From assembly GCA_016787345.1 (NCBI GenBank), contig JAEUUU010000130.1, positions 1 through 64,000 on the forward strand: a stretch of DNA of 64,000 nucleotides, written 5' to 3'. The stretch comes from Saprospiraceae bacterium. GTDB taxonomy: Bacteria > Bacteroidota > Bacteroidia > Chitinophagales > Saprospiraceae. Shown here in pieces: positions 39,628 through 48,532 of this stretch; the first letter of the stretch is position 1, and each line of letters begins with the position of its first letter. Position numbers and translations under genes: made by a program. Below the pieces are notes generated by a model. That model made no database searches. It saw nothing but the letters and a program-made list of their open reading frames with translations, and was not told where the DNA came from.

Positions 39628-41802
39628 TCAAAAAATCTGCTGCACCACCCAGGCCCCCAGGTACGCCACCAGTCCCATACCCACAAACTGCAGAATGGCC
39701 CAGCGCCAGCGGCCGGTTTCGCGGCGAACAGCCGCCAGGGTGCTCATACATTGCATGGCCAGCGCATAAAACACCAGCAGAGAAAGCCCCGTGGCGCGGG
39801 TGTATACCGGCGTATCGGTATCGTCGAAGCGGTCGTCGAGCATGCGCTGCCGGAGTGAAATATAGCGCTCGAAGGGTTTTTGGTCGGCGGCGTCTTCTTC
39901 CTCCTGTTCGCCCACGCTTTCGAGACTGTAAATCACGTACATCGTGCTGTTGAACACTTCGCGGGCGGCAAAGGAGGAGATCAGGCCGATGCCGATCTTC
40001 CAGTCGTAGCCCAGCGGCCGGATTGCCGGTTCGATAAAGCTGCCGAAGCGCCCGGCCCAGGAGTCTTTCATCTGGTAGGCCGCGATCAGGTCGTTGGTGC
40101 GCAGGCTGTCGAGCCCCTGCAGGGCGGCGTCCTCACGGGCGGCGGATTCTGCGCGCAGCATGGCGTCGCCGGGGCCGGTGCTCGACAATATCCACAGCGA
40201 TACGGTGATGACGACGATGATTTTCCAGACGCCCGACACAAACGAGGTGGTTTTATCCCACACGGTCAGCCACACATTTTTCCAGTGCGGCATGCGGTAC
40301 ACCGGCATTTCGAGGGCCAGGTACGAGGGCTCGCGGGTGCGCAGCGTTTTTTTCAACAGCCATGCCGAGCCGAAGGCAGCGCCCATGCCCAGGAAATACA
40401 TAGCGGCAAAAACCAGGGCCCAGGTCCACCAGCCGGCGCCGGGCAGGGCCACCGGAATCAGCACCATATACACCGGAATGCGGGCGCTGCAACTGATAAA
40501 AGGCGTGACCATTACCGTGATAAGTCGCTCTTTCCAGTTGCTGATGGTCCGGGTACCCATGATGGCCGGCACCGCGCAGGCGCCCCCGCCGATGAGCGCC
40601 ACGATACTGCGGCCGTTCATGCCGTAGCGGCGCATGGTTTTGTCGAACATAAATACCACGCGGGCCAGATAACCGACTTCTTCCAGGATGGTGACCAGAA
40701 AAAACAACAGGGCGATCTGCGGTACGAACACGAGCACACCCTTGAACCCTTCGAGGATTCCTTTGGTGATCAGATTGGCGATCCATTCGCCGCCGAGGCG
40801 ATGCGCCAGACTGCCCATGCCGTCGATGACCCAGTTCATGCCCGCTTCCACCCAGCCGCCGGTGGTTTCGTAACCGTAAAAAATGACCATAAAAACCAGC
40901 AACATCACCCCGAAAAAGATCATCGGGCCCCACCAGCGGTGGGTGAGCACGTTGTCGAGCCGGTCGGTCGGCGTGCTGGGGTACACCGGCGGGCGCTGCA
41001 CGGCTTCCTGAATGAGCGGAGAAAAAGTGTCGTAACGATCCAGCGTTTCGTCGACCTGGGCGCGCAACGACTGAAATTGTTTGGTTTCGGTGATGGCGGC
41101 CAGGGTATCGCGCTCCTGTTTTTGCAGGAAAGGCAACCAGTCGGCGTGATGCGCCAGCAACAGGGCCCGGTAGGGGTTGTCGGCGCCCAGATTGAGCCGC
41201 ACGGCTTCTACTACCTGTTTTTCCGACTCGGTGAGCCGGTAAAACGGCGGATGTACCGACGGATTTTTTTCAGCCTGTAGCAGGAGTTTTTCCAGCTCGA
41301 CGATCAGTTTCTGAATATTCTCCCCTGTGCGGCCGCTGATAAAAACCACGGGCACGCCCAGGCTGTCGGACAATTTGGCGAGGTTGACTTTGATCCCCAT
41401 CTCGGCGGCGGTATCGGCCATGTTGAGCGCCAGCAGGACGGGCAGTCCCAGATCGATCAGCTGACTGAGCAGCAGCAGGTGTTTTTCCAGGTTAATGGCG
41501 TCGGCGACATAGATCACTGCCCGCGGGTAGTGCAGGTCGGCCGGATTGGTCATCACCGAGGCGACGATCTTTTCGTCGGAAGAAGTGGGGTAAAGGCTGT
41601 ACGTACCGGGAAAGTCGGTCAGCATCGCCTCGCGGCCGCTGGGCAGTTTGATCTTGCCCTCTTTGACGTCGACCGTGACACCGGGAAAGTTGCCGGTTTT
41701 TTGCCGCAGGCCGGTTAACTGGTTAAAAACTGTGGATTTGCCACTGTTGGGATTCCCCACCAAAGCGACTCTGATCGCTGCTTGTTCCGGCGCCTGGCTC
41801 AT
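39628..41802 (-). CDS. feoB: Ferrous iron transporter FeoB
   Basis: The start at 41802 (MSQAPEQAAIRVALVGNPNS) overlaps the feoA stop by 4 bp; the open frame further upstream lies inside feoA. The 724-residue protein has the N-terminal G domain (GNPNSGKST at 16-24, NFPGVTVD, DFPGTYSL, NMAD), a helical spacer, and a polytopic membrane domain with two Gate segments (VTPFISCSARIPVYMVLIPV near 505). It imports Fe(II) across the inner membrane. Together with feoA it forms a normal two-gene operon; no feoC is seen. Confidence 0.96.
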   Translation of the reverse strand: MSQAPEQAAIRVALVGNPNSGKSTVFNQLTGLRQKTGNFPGVTVDVKEGKIKLPSGREAMLTDFPGTYSLYPTSSDEKIVASVMTNPADLHYPRAVIYVADAINLEKHLLLLSQLIDLGLPVLLALNMADTAAEMGIKVNLAKLSDSLGVPVVFISGRTGENIQKLIVELEKLLLQAEKNPSVHPPFYRLTESEKQVVEAVRLNLGADNPYRALLLAHHADWLPFLQKQERDTLAAITETKQFQSLRAQVDETLDRYDTFSPLIQEAVQRPPVYPSTPTDRLDNVLTHRWWGPMIFFGVMLLVFMVIFYGYETTGGWVEAGMNWVIDGMGSLAHRLGGEWIANLITKGILEGFKGVLVFVPQIALLFFLVTILEEVGYLARVVFMFDKTMRRYGMNGRSIVALIGGGACAVPAIMGTRTISNWKERLITVMVTPFISCSARIPVYMVLIPVALPGAGWWTWALVFAAMYFLGMGAAFGSAWLLKKTLRTREPSYLALEMPVYRMPHWKNVWLTVWDKTTSFVSGVWKIIVVITVSLWILSSTGPGDAMLRAESAAREDAALQGLDSLRTNDLIAAYQMKDSWAGRFGSFIEPAIRPLGYDWKIGIGLISSFAAREVFNSTMYVIYSLESVGEQEEEDAADQKPFERYISLRQRMLDDRFDDTDTPVYTRATGLSLLVFYALAMQCMSTLAAVRRETGRWRWAILQFVGMGLVAYLGAWVVQQIF

Positions 41803-42032
41803 AGTTCGACGAGTATCGTGGCAGCTTCTTCCGTGCGCAAAGCCAGCCGCACGCCATCCACTTTGATATAATATGCTTTTCCAAACGGTGCGCAACGAAC
41901 CATTTCGATCAATGCGCCTGGCAATACACCCATCGCTGTCAATTTGCCCGCGAGGGTTGGGTCGTCGAAGGAAATCGCGCGGGCGCTCTCATTCTCTTTC
42001 AGATCGGATACAGTTCGGTAGCGGCGTTGCAT
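41799..42032 (-). CDS. feoA: Ferrous iron transport protein FeoA
   Basis: This 77-residue SH3-like protein (LTAMGVLPGALIEMVRCAPF and GVRLALRTEEAATILVEL motifs) is of usual FeoA length. It is a cytosolic partner of FeoB. Translation is probably coupled to feoB through the ATGA overlap. A TAnnTTTG promoter element lies about 40 nt upstream. Confidence 0.93.
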   Translation of the reverse strand: MQRRYRTVSDLKENESARAISFDDPTLAGKLTAMGVLPGALIEMVRCAPFGKAYYIKVDGVRLALRTEEAATILVEL

Positions 42033-42072
42033 GAGGGAGTTTTGTCACAATTTAGACAAATTCAACGGAAGG

Positions 42073-42105
42073 CAAAGGTAGATGCCGCCGGTCATTGCCG
42101 GGCAA
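42073..42105 (-). promoter_or_regulatory. Probable feoAB promoter
   Basis: TACCTTTG on the minus strand (42080-42073) fits the -7 consensus; TTG at 42105-42103 is a possible -33 element with 22-nt spacing. No Fur-box-like palindrome was recognised. Confidence 0.45.
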
Positions 42106-42137
42106 GGTTCGCCCGATTTTTTATCAATTCCATACAA

Positions 42138-43040
42138 TCAACGCTGAAAAATAGCGCGCAGCGCACTGGCGAGATCGGGGAATTGAAAAGAGAAACCTGC
42201 TTCGAGCAGTTTTTGGGCCGAAACGCGGTTGCTGAACAGGATGGTGTCGGCCATTTCGCCGAAAAGCAGGCGCAGGGCAAAAGCCGGTACGGGCAAGAAG
42301 ATGGCGGGGCGGCGCATGGCGCGGGCCGCTGTTTTGACCAATGCTTTTATCCGTTCGGGCTGTGGAGCTACCGCATTGTACACACCGGCCAGTGATTCGT
42401 TTTCGAGGGCAAAGATGAACGCACGGCACATATCGTCGCGGTGTATCCAGGAGTACCAGGCTTTGCCGTTGCCGAAATAGGCGCCCAGACAGAAATACAG
42501 GGGTTTGGCGATTTCTTTCAGCGCGCCGCCTTCTTTCCCCAACACTACTCCGATTCGGAACTTTACGGTTCGAATGCCCAACTGTGCCACAGTATCGGCT
42601 GCCTCTTCCCAGGTACGGCAAGTTTCGGCCAAAAAACCTCCCGTAACCGGCTGGTCGTTTTCGAGCATGAGGCGTTCGCCGGAATTACCATAAAACCCGA
42701 TGGCAGAAGCGGAAATATAAACGGCAGGCCTCGTATCGCTTTTGCGGATGGCCTCGCGCAACACGGCGGCGCTGTTGATCCGGCTGTCGAGCAGTGTTTT
42801 TTTCCGGCTGGCCGTCCAGCGCCCGTCGGCGATACCCGCTCCCGCGAGATTGATCACGGCATAAACGCCGGTCAGCGCCGCTTCGTCCAAACGGCCGCTT
42901 TCGGGGTCCCAGGCATACTGATTGGCGCCATTGGGCCGGCGCGTCAGCACCCGCACCGTGTAGCCTTTTTCCTGCAACATGGCCTGCAAACGATGGCCGA
43001 TAAAGCCGGTACCGCCGGCAAGTAGTATGGTTTTGCTCAT
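42138..43040 (-). CDS. TIGR01777-type NAD-dependent epimerase/dehydratase
   Basis: The start at 43040 (MSKTILLAGGTGFIGHRLQA) gives 300 residues; the upstream open frame is translated repeat DNA. A Rossmann GGTGFIG motif at 9-15, INLAGAGIADGRWTASRKK, YISASAIGFYG and WIHRDDMCRAFIFALEN match the SDR subfamily that includes E. coli YfcH and plant SulA homologues. The substrate is unknown. The C-terminal DUF1731 segment (FGEMADTILFSNRVSAQKLL) is present, so the protein is complete. Confidence 0.9.
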   Translation of the reverse strand: MSKTILLAGGTGFIGHRLQAMLQEKGYTVRVLTRRPNGANQYAWDPESGRLDEAALTGVYAVINLAGAGIADGRWTASRKKTLLDSRINSAAVLREAIRKSDTRPAVYISASAIGFYGNSGERLMLENDQPVTGGFLAETCRTWEEAADTVAQLGIRTVKFRIGVVLGKEGGALKEIAKPLYFCLGAYFGNGKAWYSWIHRDDMCRAFIFALENESLAGVYNAVAPQPERIKALVKTAARAMRRPAIFLPVPAFALRLLFGEMADTILFSNRVSAQKLLEAGFSFQFPDLASALRAIFQR

Positions 43041-43574
43041 GATTGCTGGTGGGTTAGGGGGGTTAGGTTTTGGGTTTTGGGTTTTGGCCAAAGGAGGGTG
43101 GTTGCTCCCGATAATGAGTCGATCCTGATTATTATCGGGGGAACGCGGAATGGGGGGCGGATGTTCAAAAAAGGTACGGTGTTGGGTGTTGGGTGTTAGG
43201 TGTTGGGTGTTGGGCAAAAGGGTTGTTTCTGCTCTCGGTAACTGTTTTTGTTGTCTTCCTTTTTCGCGCTGCTGCTGGCCTGCTGGCGCGGGGCTGCGCC
43301 AGCAGGCCAGCAGCGGGTCATTTTTTTCCTGAATCCGAAGCAACACCCGAGAGCAGAAACAACCCTTTTGCCCAATACCCAACGCCTAAAACCCAACGCC
43401 TGAAACACGCTGGCGGGAACCTCCGCACGGGGCAAAGCCCCGCGCCAGCAGGCCAGCAGCGGGTCATTTTTTTTCCTGAGTCCGAAGCAACACCCGAGAG
43501 CAGAAACAACCCTTTTGCCCAAAACCTAAAACCCAACGCCTAAAACCCAATACCCAACGCCTAAATCCCAACGG
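43041..43574. repeat. Repeat-filled intergenic region
   Basis: No gene is seen. Two 79-80-bp direct repeats, 43296-43374 and 43442-43521, differ by one substitution and one T. Each ends in CCCGAGAGCAGAAACAACCC. A third copy of that motif lies inverted at 43211-43240. Stretches of TTGGGTTTTGGG type and CCAGCAGGCCAGCAGCGGG with an adjacent inverted copy (43269-43283) fill the rest. Confidence 0.8.
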
Positions 43575-45080
43575 CTAGAATCCTTCTGTTTCCGGGCGCC
43601 GGTAGCGCAACCAGAATTTCTGTAAAGCTTTGATTTCGTAAGGGAATGCAAACCAGTTAAGACGGTAGCGGAGTGCGGAAAGTACGCGCATAGCCTGACG
43701 CTGGATGCGGCTCAACTTCAGGTCGGACACAGTGGGGTAGCGCGCATTGAGTACCGTTTCAAAATGCTGGATACGACGCACCATGGCAGGGCTGAGCCAG
43801 GGAGTGAGCGGATTGCGGCGCAGGTCGAACGATTCCCATTGTGGTGAAAGCCAGTCGTCGAGTGTGGCAGGGAAGCGGAAGCCGGCCCGGGTGATGCGCT
43901 CATACAAATCGGAACCCTCGGTGGGCACGGGCGAATAGACGTAGATGATAATTTCGGTATCCGGATTCACAGCCTTGACCTGCTTGATAAAAGCGATATC
44001 GGCTTCGATCTGTTGCCAAACCAACTCCGGCGTATCGGCAGGCAGGCCGAGCACGAAAGAATACTCCGGAATAATATCGAACTGCCGGAGCCGGGCGGCG
44101 AAGCGGAGAATTTGCTCGCCGGTTTGGCGGCCGCCTTTGTCCATTTGTTTGAGCAGGGCGTCGTTGCCCGTTTCGGCGCCGAAAAAAATCATCCGGCAAC
44201 CGGAGCGCCGCATAAGCGCGAGCGTATCGTCGGAAAACTGGTCCATCGTATCGATGCGCGCCTCGCCCCACCAGTTCATGTTTTCGTGCAGCATGAGTTC
44301 GGAAAACTCGCGCACCCTTTTTTCACTCACAAAGAAGTTGTTGTCGTGAAACTCAACGCTGTCGGCGCCCCATTTCTCCTTCACATAACGCACGTCGCGG
44401 TAAATGTTTTCTGCTGATTTTCCACGCCAGCGGGCTTCGTAAATAGGAACCACGGCGCAAAACGAACATTTGAACGGACAACCCATGCTGCTGTGGTAGC
44501 CCAGGGTGTGTCGGCCGAGAAAGGTCGGCACCAGGTAACGGGGAATGGGGTAAAACCCGTCGAGGAAATCATAAGGCAGGGGGGGCAAGGCATCCTGGTC
44601 GAGCAGGGCTTCTTTAGTATTTTTAATAACAACGCCCTCGGGGGTTTTCCAAACCAGGTTGGGGATAAACTCGTAGGCGGCGCCGTTTTCAAGGGCATCG
44701 AGCAGGGCGGGAAAAGCGCGGTCGCCGGGACCGTAAATGACAAAATCGACACAACCGCTTTCCATCACCACCTGGTACTGGTTGCTGGCGAAATAGCCGC
44801 CCCAGATGTTGATAATCTCCGGGAATTGCGCCTTGATGCGGCGCGTCACCGGAATGGCCTGTCGCAACTGGGGGCCGGGCATTACCGTGCAGCCGAAATA
44901 CCGGAATTCACCGCTGCCCAGATAACGCTCGATGACGGGCCAGGGGTCTTTTTCCAGATTTCCATCGACAAAAACAAATTCATATTTACCAAAAATAGAC
45001 GCCCCGACCTGAAGAATACTGTTGGGAATTCGATGCTTGGCCTGGGCGCTTCTTGGATTGAATAACAAGACTTTATGCAT
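43575..45080 (-). CDS. B12-binding-type radical SAM protein
   Basis: The start at 45080 (MHKVLLFNPRSAQAKHRIPN) gives 501 residues. An N-terminal cobalamin-binding-like Rossmann domain (about 1-140, with FGCTVMPGPQLRQAIPVTR) is followed by a radical SAM core with CPFKCSFC at 201-208 binding a 4Fe-4S cluster. VEFHDNNFFVSEKRVREF and MIFFGAETGNDALLKQMDKG are typical of the family. The B12 motif DxHxxG is not evident, so cobalamin binding is uncertain. The upstream 303 bp carry no gene, and downstream are repeats, so context gives no clue to the substrate. Confidence 0.88.
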   Translation of the reverse strand: MHKVLLFNPRSAQAKHRIPNSILQVGASIFGKYEFVFVDGNLEKDPWPVIERYLGSGEFRYFGCTVMPGPQLRQAIPVTRRIKAQFPEIINIWGGYFASNQYQVVMESGCVDFVIYGPGDRAFPALLDALENGAAYEFIPNLVWKTPEGVVIKNTKEALLDQDALPPLPYDFLDGFYPIPRYLVPTFLGRHTLGYHSSMGCPFKCSFCAVVPIYEARWRGKSAENIYRDVRYVKEKWGADSVEFHDNNFFVSEKRVREFSELMLHENMNWWGEARIDTMDQFSDDTLALMRRSGCRMIFFGAETGNDALLKQMDKGGRQTGEQILRFAARLRQFDIIPEYSFVLGLPADTPELVWQQIEADIAFIKQVKAVNPDTEIIIYVYSPVPTEGSDLYERITRAGFRFPATLDDWLSPQWESFDLRRNPLTPWLSPAMVRRIQHFETVLNARYPTVSDLKLSRIQRQAMRVLSALRYRLNWFAFPYEIKALQKFWLRYRRPETEGF

Positions 45081-45383
45081 GACAGAGCGACGAGGAGAAG
45101 CCATTGGAACAGCGCTTCATTTGCAAAGTTGAAGAAAATCTTGACTGAAACGGGAAAAGAAGTGGCTGAAACGGTTCCAGATATCGCGAATGTTAACGAC
45201 CTTTGTACCCGAAGTTAACGGCTGTCAAAGCCCTTTGCCTTGATGTTACTTTCGCGAACCTGCTCGTCATAAGTGTGTTTTTAAGACAGAACACCACAAG
45301 CGAGCATTCGCTGGAAGATAAAGATTGTTTTCATTTGGTTTTTTGGGGTTTAGCCGCCGGCGCGCAATGCGTCGGTGGCTTTT
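45081..45383. other. Non-coding gap between ligA and the radical SAM gene
   Basis: No gene or strong repeat is seen in these 303 bp. The promoter of the radical SAM gene is presumably here. GTTAACGACCTTTG and AAGTTAACGGCTGTCAAAG occur at about 45190-45228 but do not form a clear -33/-7 pair. Confidence 0.5.
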
Positions 45384-47537
45384 TTAATTTATACGTTCCA
45401 GAAACTCCGCTTCCGTCCAAATCTCCACGGTACCCAGTTCCGTTGCCTTTTTCAGTTTCGAGCCCGCTTTTTCTCCCACGACCAGAATGCTCAGGTGTTT
45501 GCTCACCCCGCTGACCAGGGTAGCCCCTGCTGCTGCCGCGCGTTTTTCAGCTTCGTCGCGCGTCATTTGCGAGAGTGTGCCGGTGAAAAGAATACTGCGG
45601 CCATACAGCGGGCCGTCGGTATTGGCCTCCGCTTTTTTGTCTTCGTCAGTTTGGCGCAGATTGACGCCGAGTTGCTCCATCGTTTGCAGTAGTTCGATGT
45701 TGTGTTCGTTTTGGAACCAGTTGAGCACATTACGCGCCAGCACAGGGCCGATGTCTTTGATTTGCTGGTATTTTTCGAGGTCCCAGTCGCGCAGGTCGAG
45801 CACGTGATTGATCTCGGCAGCCAGCAGTTTTCCGGCTTTTTGGCCGAGGTGAAGGATGCTGAGGCCATGGAGCAGGCGGTGGATCGGGTTGTTTTTGGCT
45901 TTTTCAACGGCTTGCCGCAGGTTGGCGGCCGATTTCGGGCCGAAGCCTTCTAGGTGTTCGATTTTTTCGTAATCGAGCCGGTAGAGATCGGCAATGGAAT
46001 GCAGCCAGCCGAGTTTGTAAAAACGCTCGATTGTGCTTTCGCCCAGTCCTTCTATGTCCATCGCGCTTTTGGAAGTATGAAAAATCATACGCTGGAGCAC
46101 CTGCGCTTCGCAATCGGCGTTTTCGCAGCGCCAGATGGCCTCGTCTTCGGGTTTGACCAGGGGCGAGCGACATACCGGGCAATGCGTAGGGTATTCGACC
46201 GGGCGTTCGGAGCCGTCGCGCAGTTCAGGCAATGATTTGACGATATACGGGATTACATCGCCGGCGCGCTCCACGAGCACCTGATCACCGATGCGGATGT
46301 CTTTGCTTTTGATAAATTCCTCGTTGTGCAGGCTGACATTGGAGATCGTGACGCCGGCCAGGGGCACCGGATCGAGCTTGGCGACCGGGGTGACGGCGCC
46401 TGTTTTGCCCACCTGAAATTCGACGTCGCGGAGGCGCGTGGTGGCCTGGCGGGCTTTGAATTTGAAGGCGATGGCCCAGCGCGGATGGTGGCTGGTGTAG
46501 CCGCAAAGCGCCTGTAAATCAAGTCGATTGACTTTGATCACCATACCGTCAAGTTCGTAGGGGTATTCGTCGCGGAAGTCTTGCCAGGCCAGGCAGTACT
46601 CGATGACGGCTTCGATGTCGGCACAGTTTTTTGTGGCGGCGAGGTGCTGATGGTTGTTGGTTTGGGCAAGCGGCGTTTTGAAGCCCAGTTTTTCGAGCAG
46701 ATGAATGCTTTCGCTGTGCGATTTGAACTGTTCGAGTACGTTGTTGCCGGCTTCGTCGCTGGCAAAACCGAGTTGATAAAGGAATGCTTCGAGGCCCCGG
46801 TCGGCGGCTTCGCGGGGATCTTTCATACGCAGTCCACCGGTAGCGGCATTGCGAGGGTTGGCAAACAGCGTTTCGCCGGCGGATTGGCGGCGGGCGTTTA
46901 TTTTTTCAAAAATATCTTTTCGGATGAGGGCTTCCCCGCGCAATTCGGCTTTGGCGATGCCGTATTGCGAGAACCCGGCTTGCAGGGGCACCGAGCGCAG
47001 GGTGCGGATATTGGCGGTGATTTCGTCGCCCACTTCGCCGTTGCCCCGGGTAGCGGCGCGAAGCAGGCGGTCGTTTTCGTATACGAGGGCGATGGTGCCG
47101 CCGTCGTATTTTGGCTCTACGCAGTATTCAATGGCTGAATCGGCGGGCAGTTTGCACAGTTTTTTGACCGCGGTATCGAAATCGCGAAGGTCTTCGGCGT
47201 TATAAGAGTTGTCGAGCGACAACATGGGCGTGAGGTGCGCTACCTGATTAAAACTGGCCGTCAGGTCTTTGCCCACCCGTTGGGTAGGCGAGTCGGGAGC
47301 GACGAGGCTCGGGTGTTCGGTTTCGAGGCGTTCGAGCAGTTTGTAGAGCTGATCGTATTCGTAATCGCTCACGACGGGGTCGTTTTGCACGTAGTAGCGC
47401 CATTCGTGGTAGAGGATCACGCGGCGCAGTTCGTCGGCGAGTTCGGCCGGGTTTTCGGCGAGCAGGGTTTCGGTCGGGGTTTGGAGCAGTTGTTTGGAGC
47501 GCTCGTAGAGGTAGCGTTGTTCGTCGGTGGCGTACAT
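45384..47537 (-). CDS. ligA: NAD-dependent DNA ligase
   Basis: The start at 47537 (MYATDEQRYLYERSKQLLQT) is preferred to an in-frame Met 24 bp upstream. The 717-residue protein has the Ia domain, the adenylation domain with the catalytic Lys in CVEPKYDGG, an OB fold, a four-Cys zinc finger (CPVCRSPLVKPEDEAIWRCE, then ADCEAQ), HhH repeats and a C-terminal BRCT domain (ILFTGTLSQMTRDEAEKRAA). It seals nicks in replication and repair. A strong hairpin lies 40 bp upstream of its start. Confidence 0.96.
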   Translation of the reverse strand: MYATDEQRYLYERSKQLLQTPTETLLAENPAELADELRRVILYHEWRYYVQNDPVVSDYEYDQLYKLLERLETEHPSLVAPDSPTQRVGKDLTASFNQVAHLTPMLSLDNSYNAEDLRDFDTAVKKLCKLPADSAIEYCVEPKYDGGTIALVYENDRLLRAATRGNGEVGDEITANIRTLRSVPLQAGFSQYGIAKAELRGEALIRKDIFEKINARRQSAGETLFANPRNAATGGLRMKDPREAADRGLEAFLYQLGFASDEAGNNVLEQFKSHSESIHLLEKLGFKTPLAQTNNHQHLAATKNCADIEAVIEYCLAWQDFRDEYPYELDGMVIKVNRLDLQALCGYTSHHPRWAIAFKFKARQATTRLRDVEFQVGKTGAVTPVAKLDPVPLAGVTISNVSLHNEEFIKSKDIRIGDQVLVERAGDVIPYIVKSLPELRDGSERPVEYPTHCPVCRSPLVKPEDEAIWRCENADCEAQVLQRMIFHTSKSAMDIEGLGESTIERFYKLGWLHSIADLYRLDYEKIEHLEGFGPKSAANLRQAVEKAKNNPIHRLLHGLSILHLGQKAGKLLAAEINHVLDLRDWDLEKYQQIKDIGPVLARNVLNWFQNEHNIELLQTMEQLGVNLRQTDEDKKAEANTDGPLYGRSILFTGTLSQMTRDEAEKRAAAAGATLVSGVSKHLSILVVGEKAGSKLKKATELGTVEIWTEAEFLERIN

Positions 47538-47576
47538 TTGGACAGGTGTGTTTACGAGCAAAAGTTACGAAACAAT

Positions 47577-47620
47577 AACGGCGCAAAGTTTTCCTTTTCG
47601 ACGGAAAACTTTGCGCCGTT
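47577..47620. terminator. 18-bp perfect hairpin between a lipoprotein gene and ligA
   Basis: AACGGCGCAAAGTTTTCC (47577-47594) pairs exactly with 47603-47620 around an 8-nt loop. It lies 31 bp after the stop of the upstream lipoprotein gene on the minus strand, where it ends in ATTGTTTCG. A terminator is likely, although the T-run is interrupted. Confidence 0.65.
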
Positions 47621-47651
47621 GGTCGTAATCGCGCGGATTTTTTACCCAGTG

Positions 47652-48242
47652 CTAGATTTTTTTCAAAATAAGGGCAGTCAGGGCTTTGGCTTTTTCGAGG
47701 TTGTCGTGCGGCTGGTCGGTCATATCGACGGTAATCTGGAAACACAGGTGGTTTTTCCAGACGAGCAGCGTGGTGGTTGAATTGCTCCACAGCGCGCCGT
47801 CGCCGAGGCCTTCGACGCGTTCGTTGTACACGTCGCCGCGGTTTTTGACGTAGTAGTCGTACTGTTGACGAGCCATTTCGGGCGTGCGGAAATCGAGCAC
47901 CTGGGTTGCGATGGAGTTGCGGGACGAAACCGCCTGCGAACCCTTCATGCTGGCGTTTTCACGGGCCGCCCAGTCGGGTTTGTTCCAGTAACGCAAACAA
48001 TAACCGCGTTCGGCCAGCGAGCGTTCGTTGTAGGCGTCGCGCTGAATGTCGATGGAAAACATCTCCACGATCTCTTTCTGGGTAACAAGTTGACAGCCCG
48101 CATCGAGCCAGGGGTTACCATGTATAGCTTGCTTCTGAGTGCTTGTGTCGGCGGACGTAGCCGAAGTTTGCGTGTTTTCAGATGCAGGGTTTTGCTGGCA
48201 GGCAGCCAACAGGAGCAGTAAAGCAAATAATGTAAGGCGCAT
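47652..48242 (-). CDS. Putative lipoprotein of unknown function
   Basis: This 196-residue protein has a lipoprotein signal peptide ending in LLAAC at residue 15. A Ser/Thr-rich linker (about 17-40) leads to a mature domain with DAGCQLVTQKEIVEMF, ERGYCLRYWNKPDW and VEGLGDGALWSNSTTTLLVW. The latter resembles the ligand-free lipoprotein and DUF3558-like pattern (GLGDxAxW, one Cys near the domain start), but the family is uncertain. It is divergent from the POT transporter across 290 bp. Confidence 0.78.
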   Translation of the reverse strand: MRLTLFALLLLLAACQQNPASENTQTSATSADTSTQKQAIHGNPWLDAGCQLVTQKEIVEMFSIDIQRDAYNERSLAERGYCLRYWNKPDWAARENASMKGSQAVSSRNSIATQVLDFRTPEMARQQYDYYVKNRGDVYNERVEGLGDGALWSNSTTTLLVWKNHLCFQITVDMTDQPHDNLEKAKALTALILKKI

Positions 48243-48532
48243 GGTTGGATAAGTCTTGAGTTTCGGGTTTCACACAGCAGCCAGAAGGGAGAATGACTCC
48301 GTTTTTGCCTTTGCAACTGCGCAAACCGCCGTTTTCCGGTGCAAAAATAAAGCCGATCTTGTCAATACAAATGGTGCTCACTTTCGCCGGTTTACTGCTC
48401 AAATGGTGAATTTGGCCTAAAAAAATTGCCCCTGCGGGTGGAGCGGGACTTTTATTCCGTTCTTTTGCCCCGTTAACAGCAATAATTTTCATTTCTGTAT
48501 TGAATTAAAAAACGACACAAGCACACCGAAAC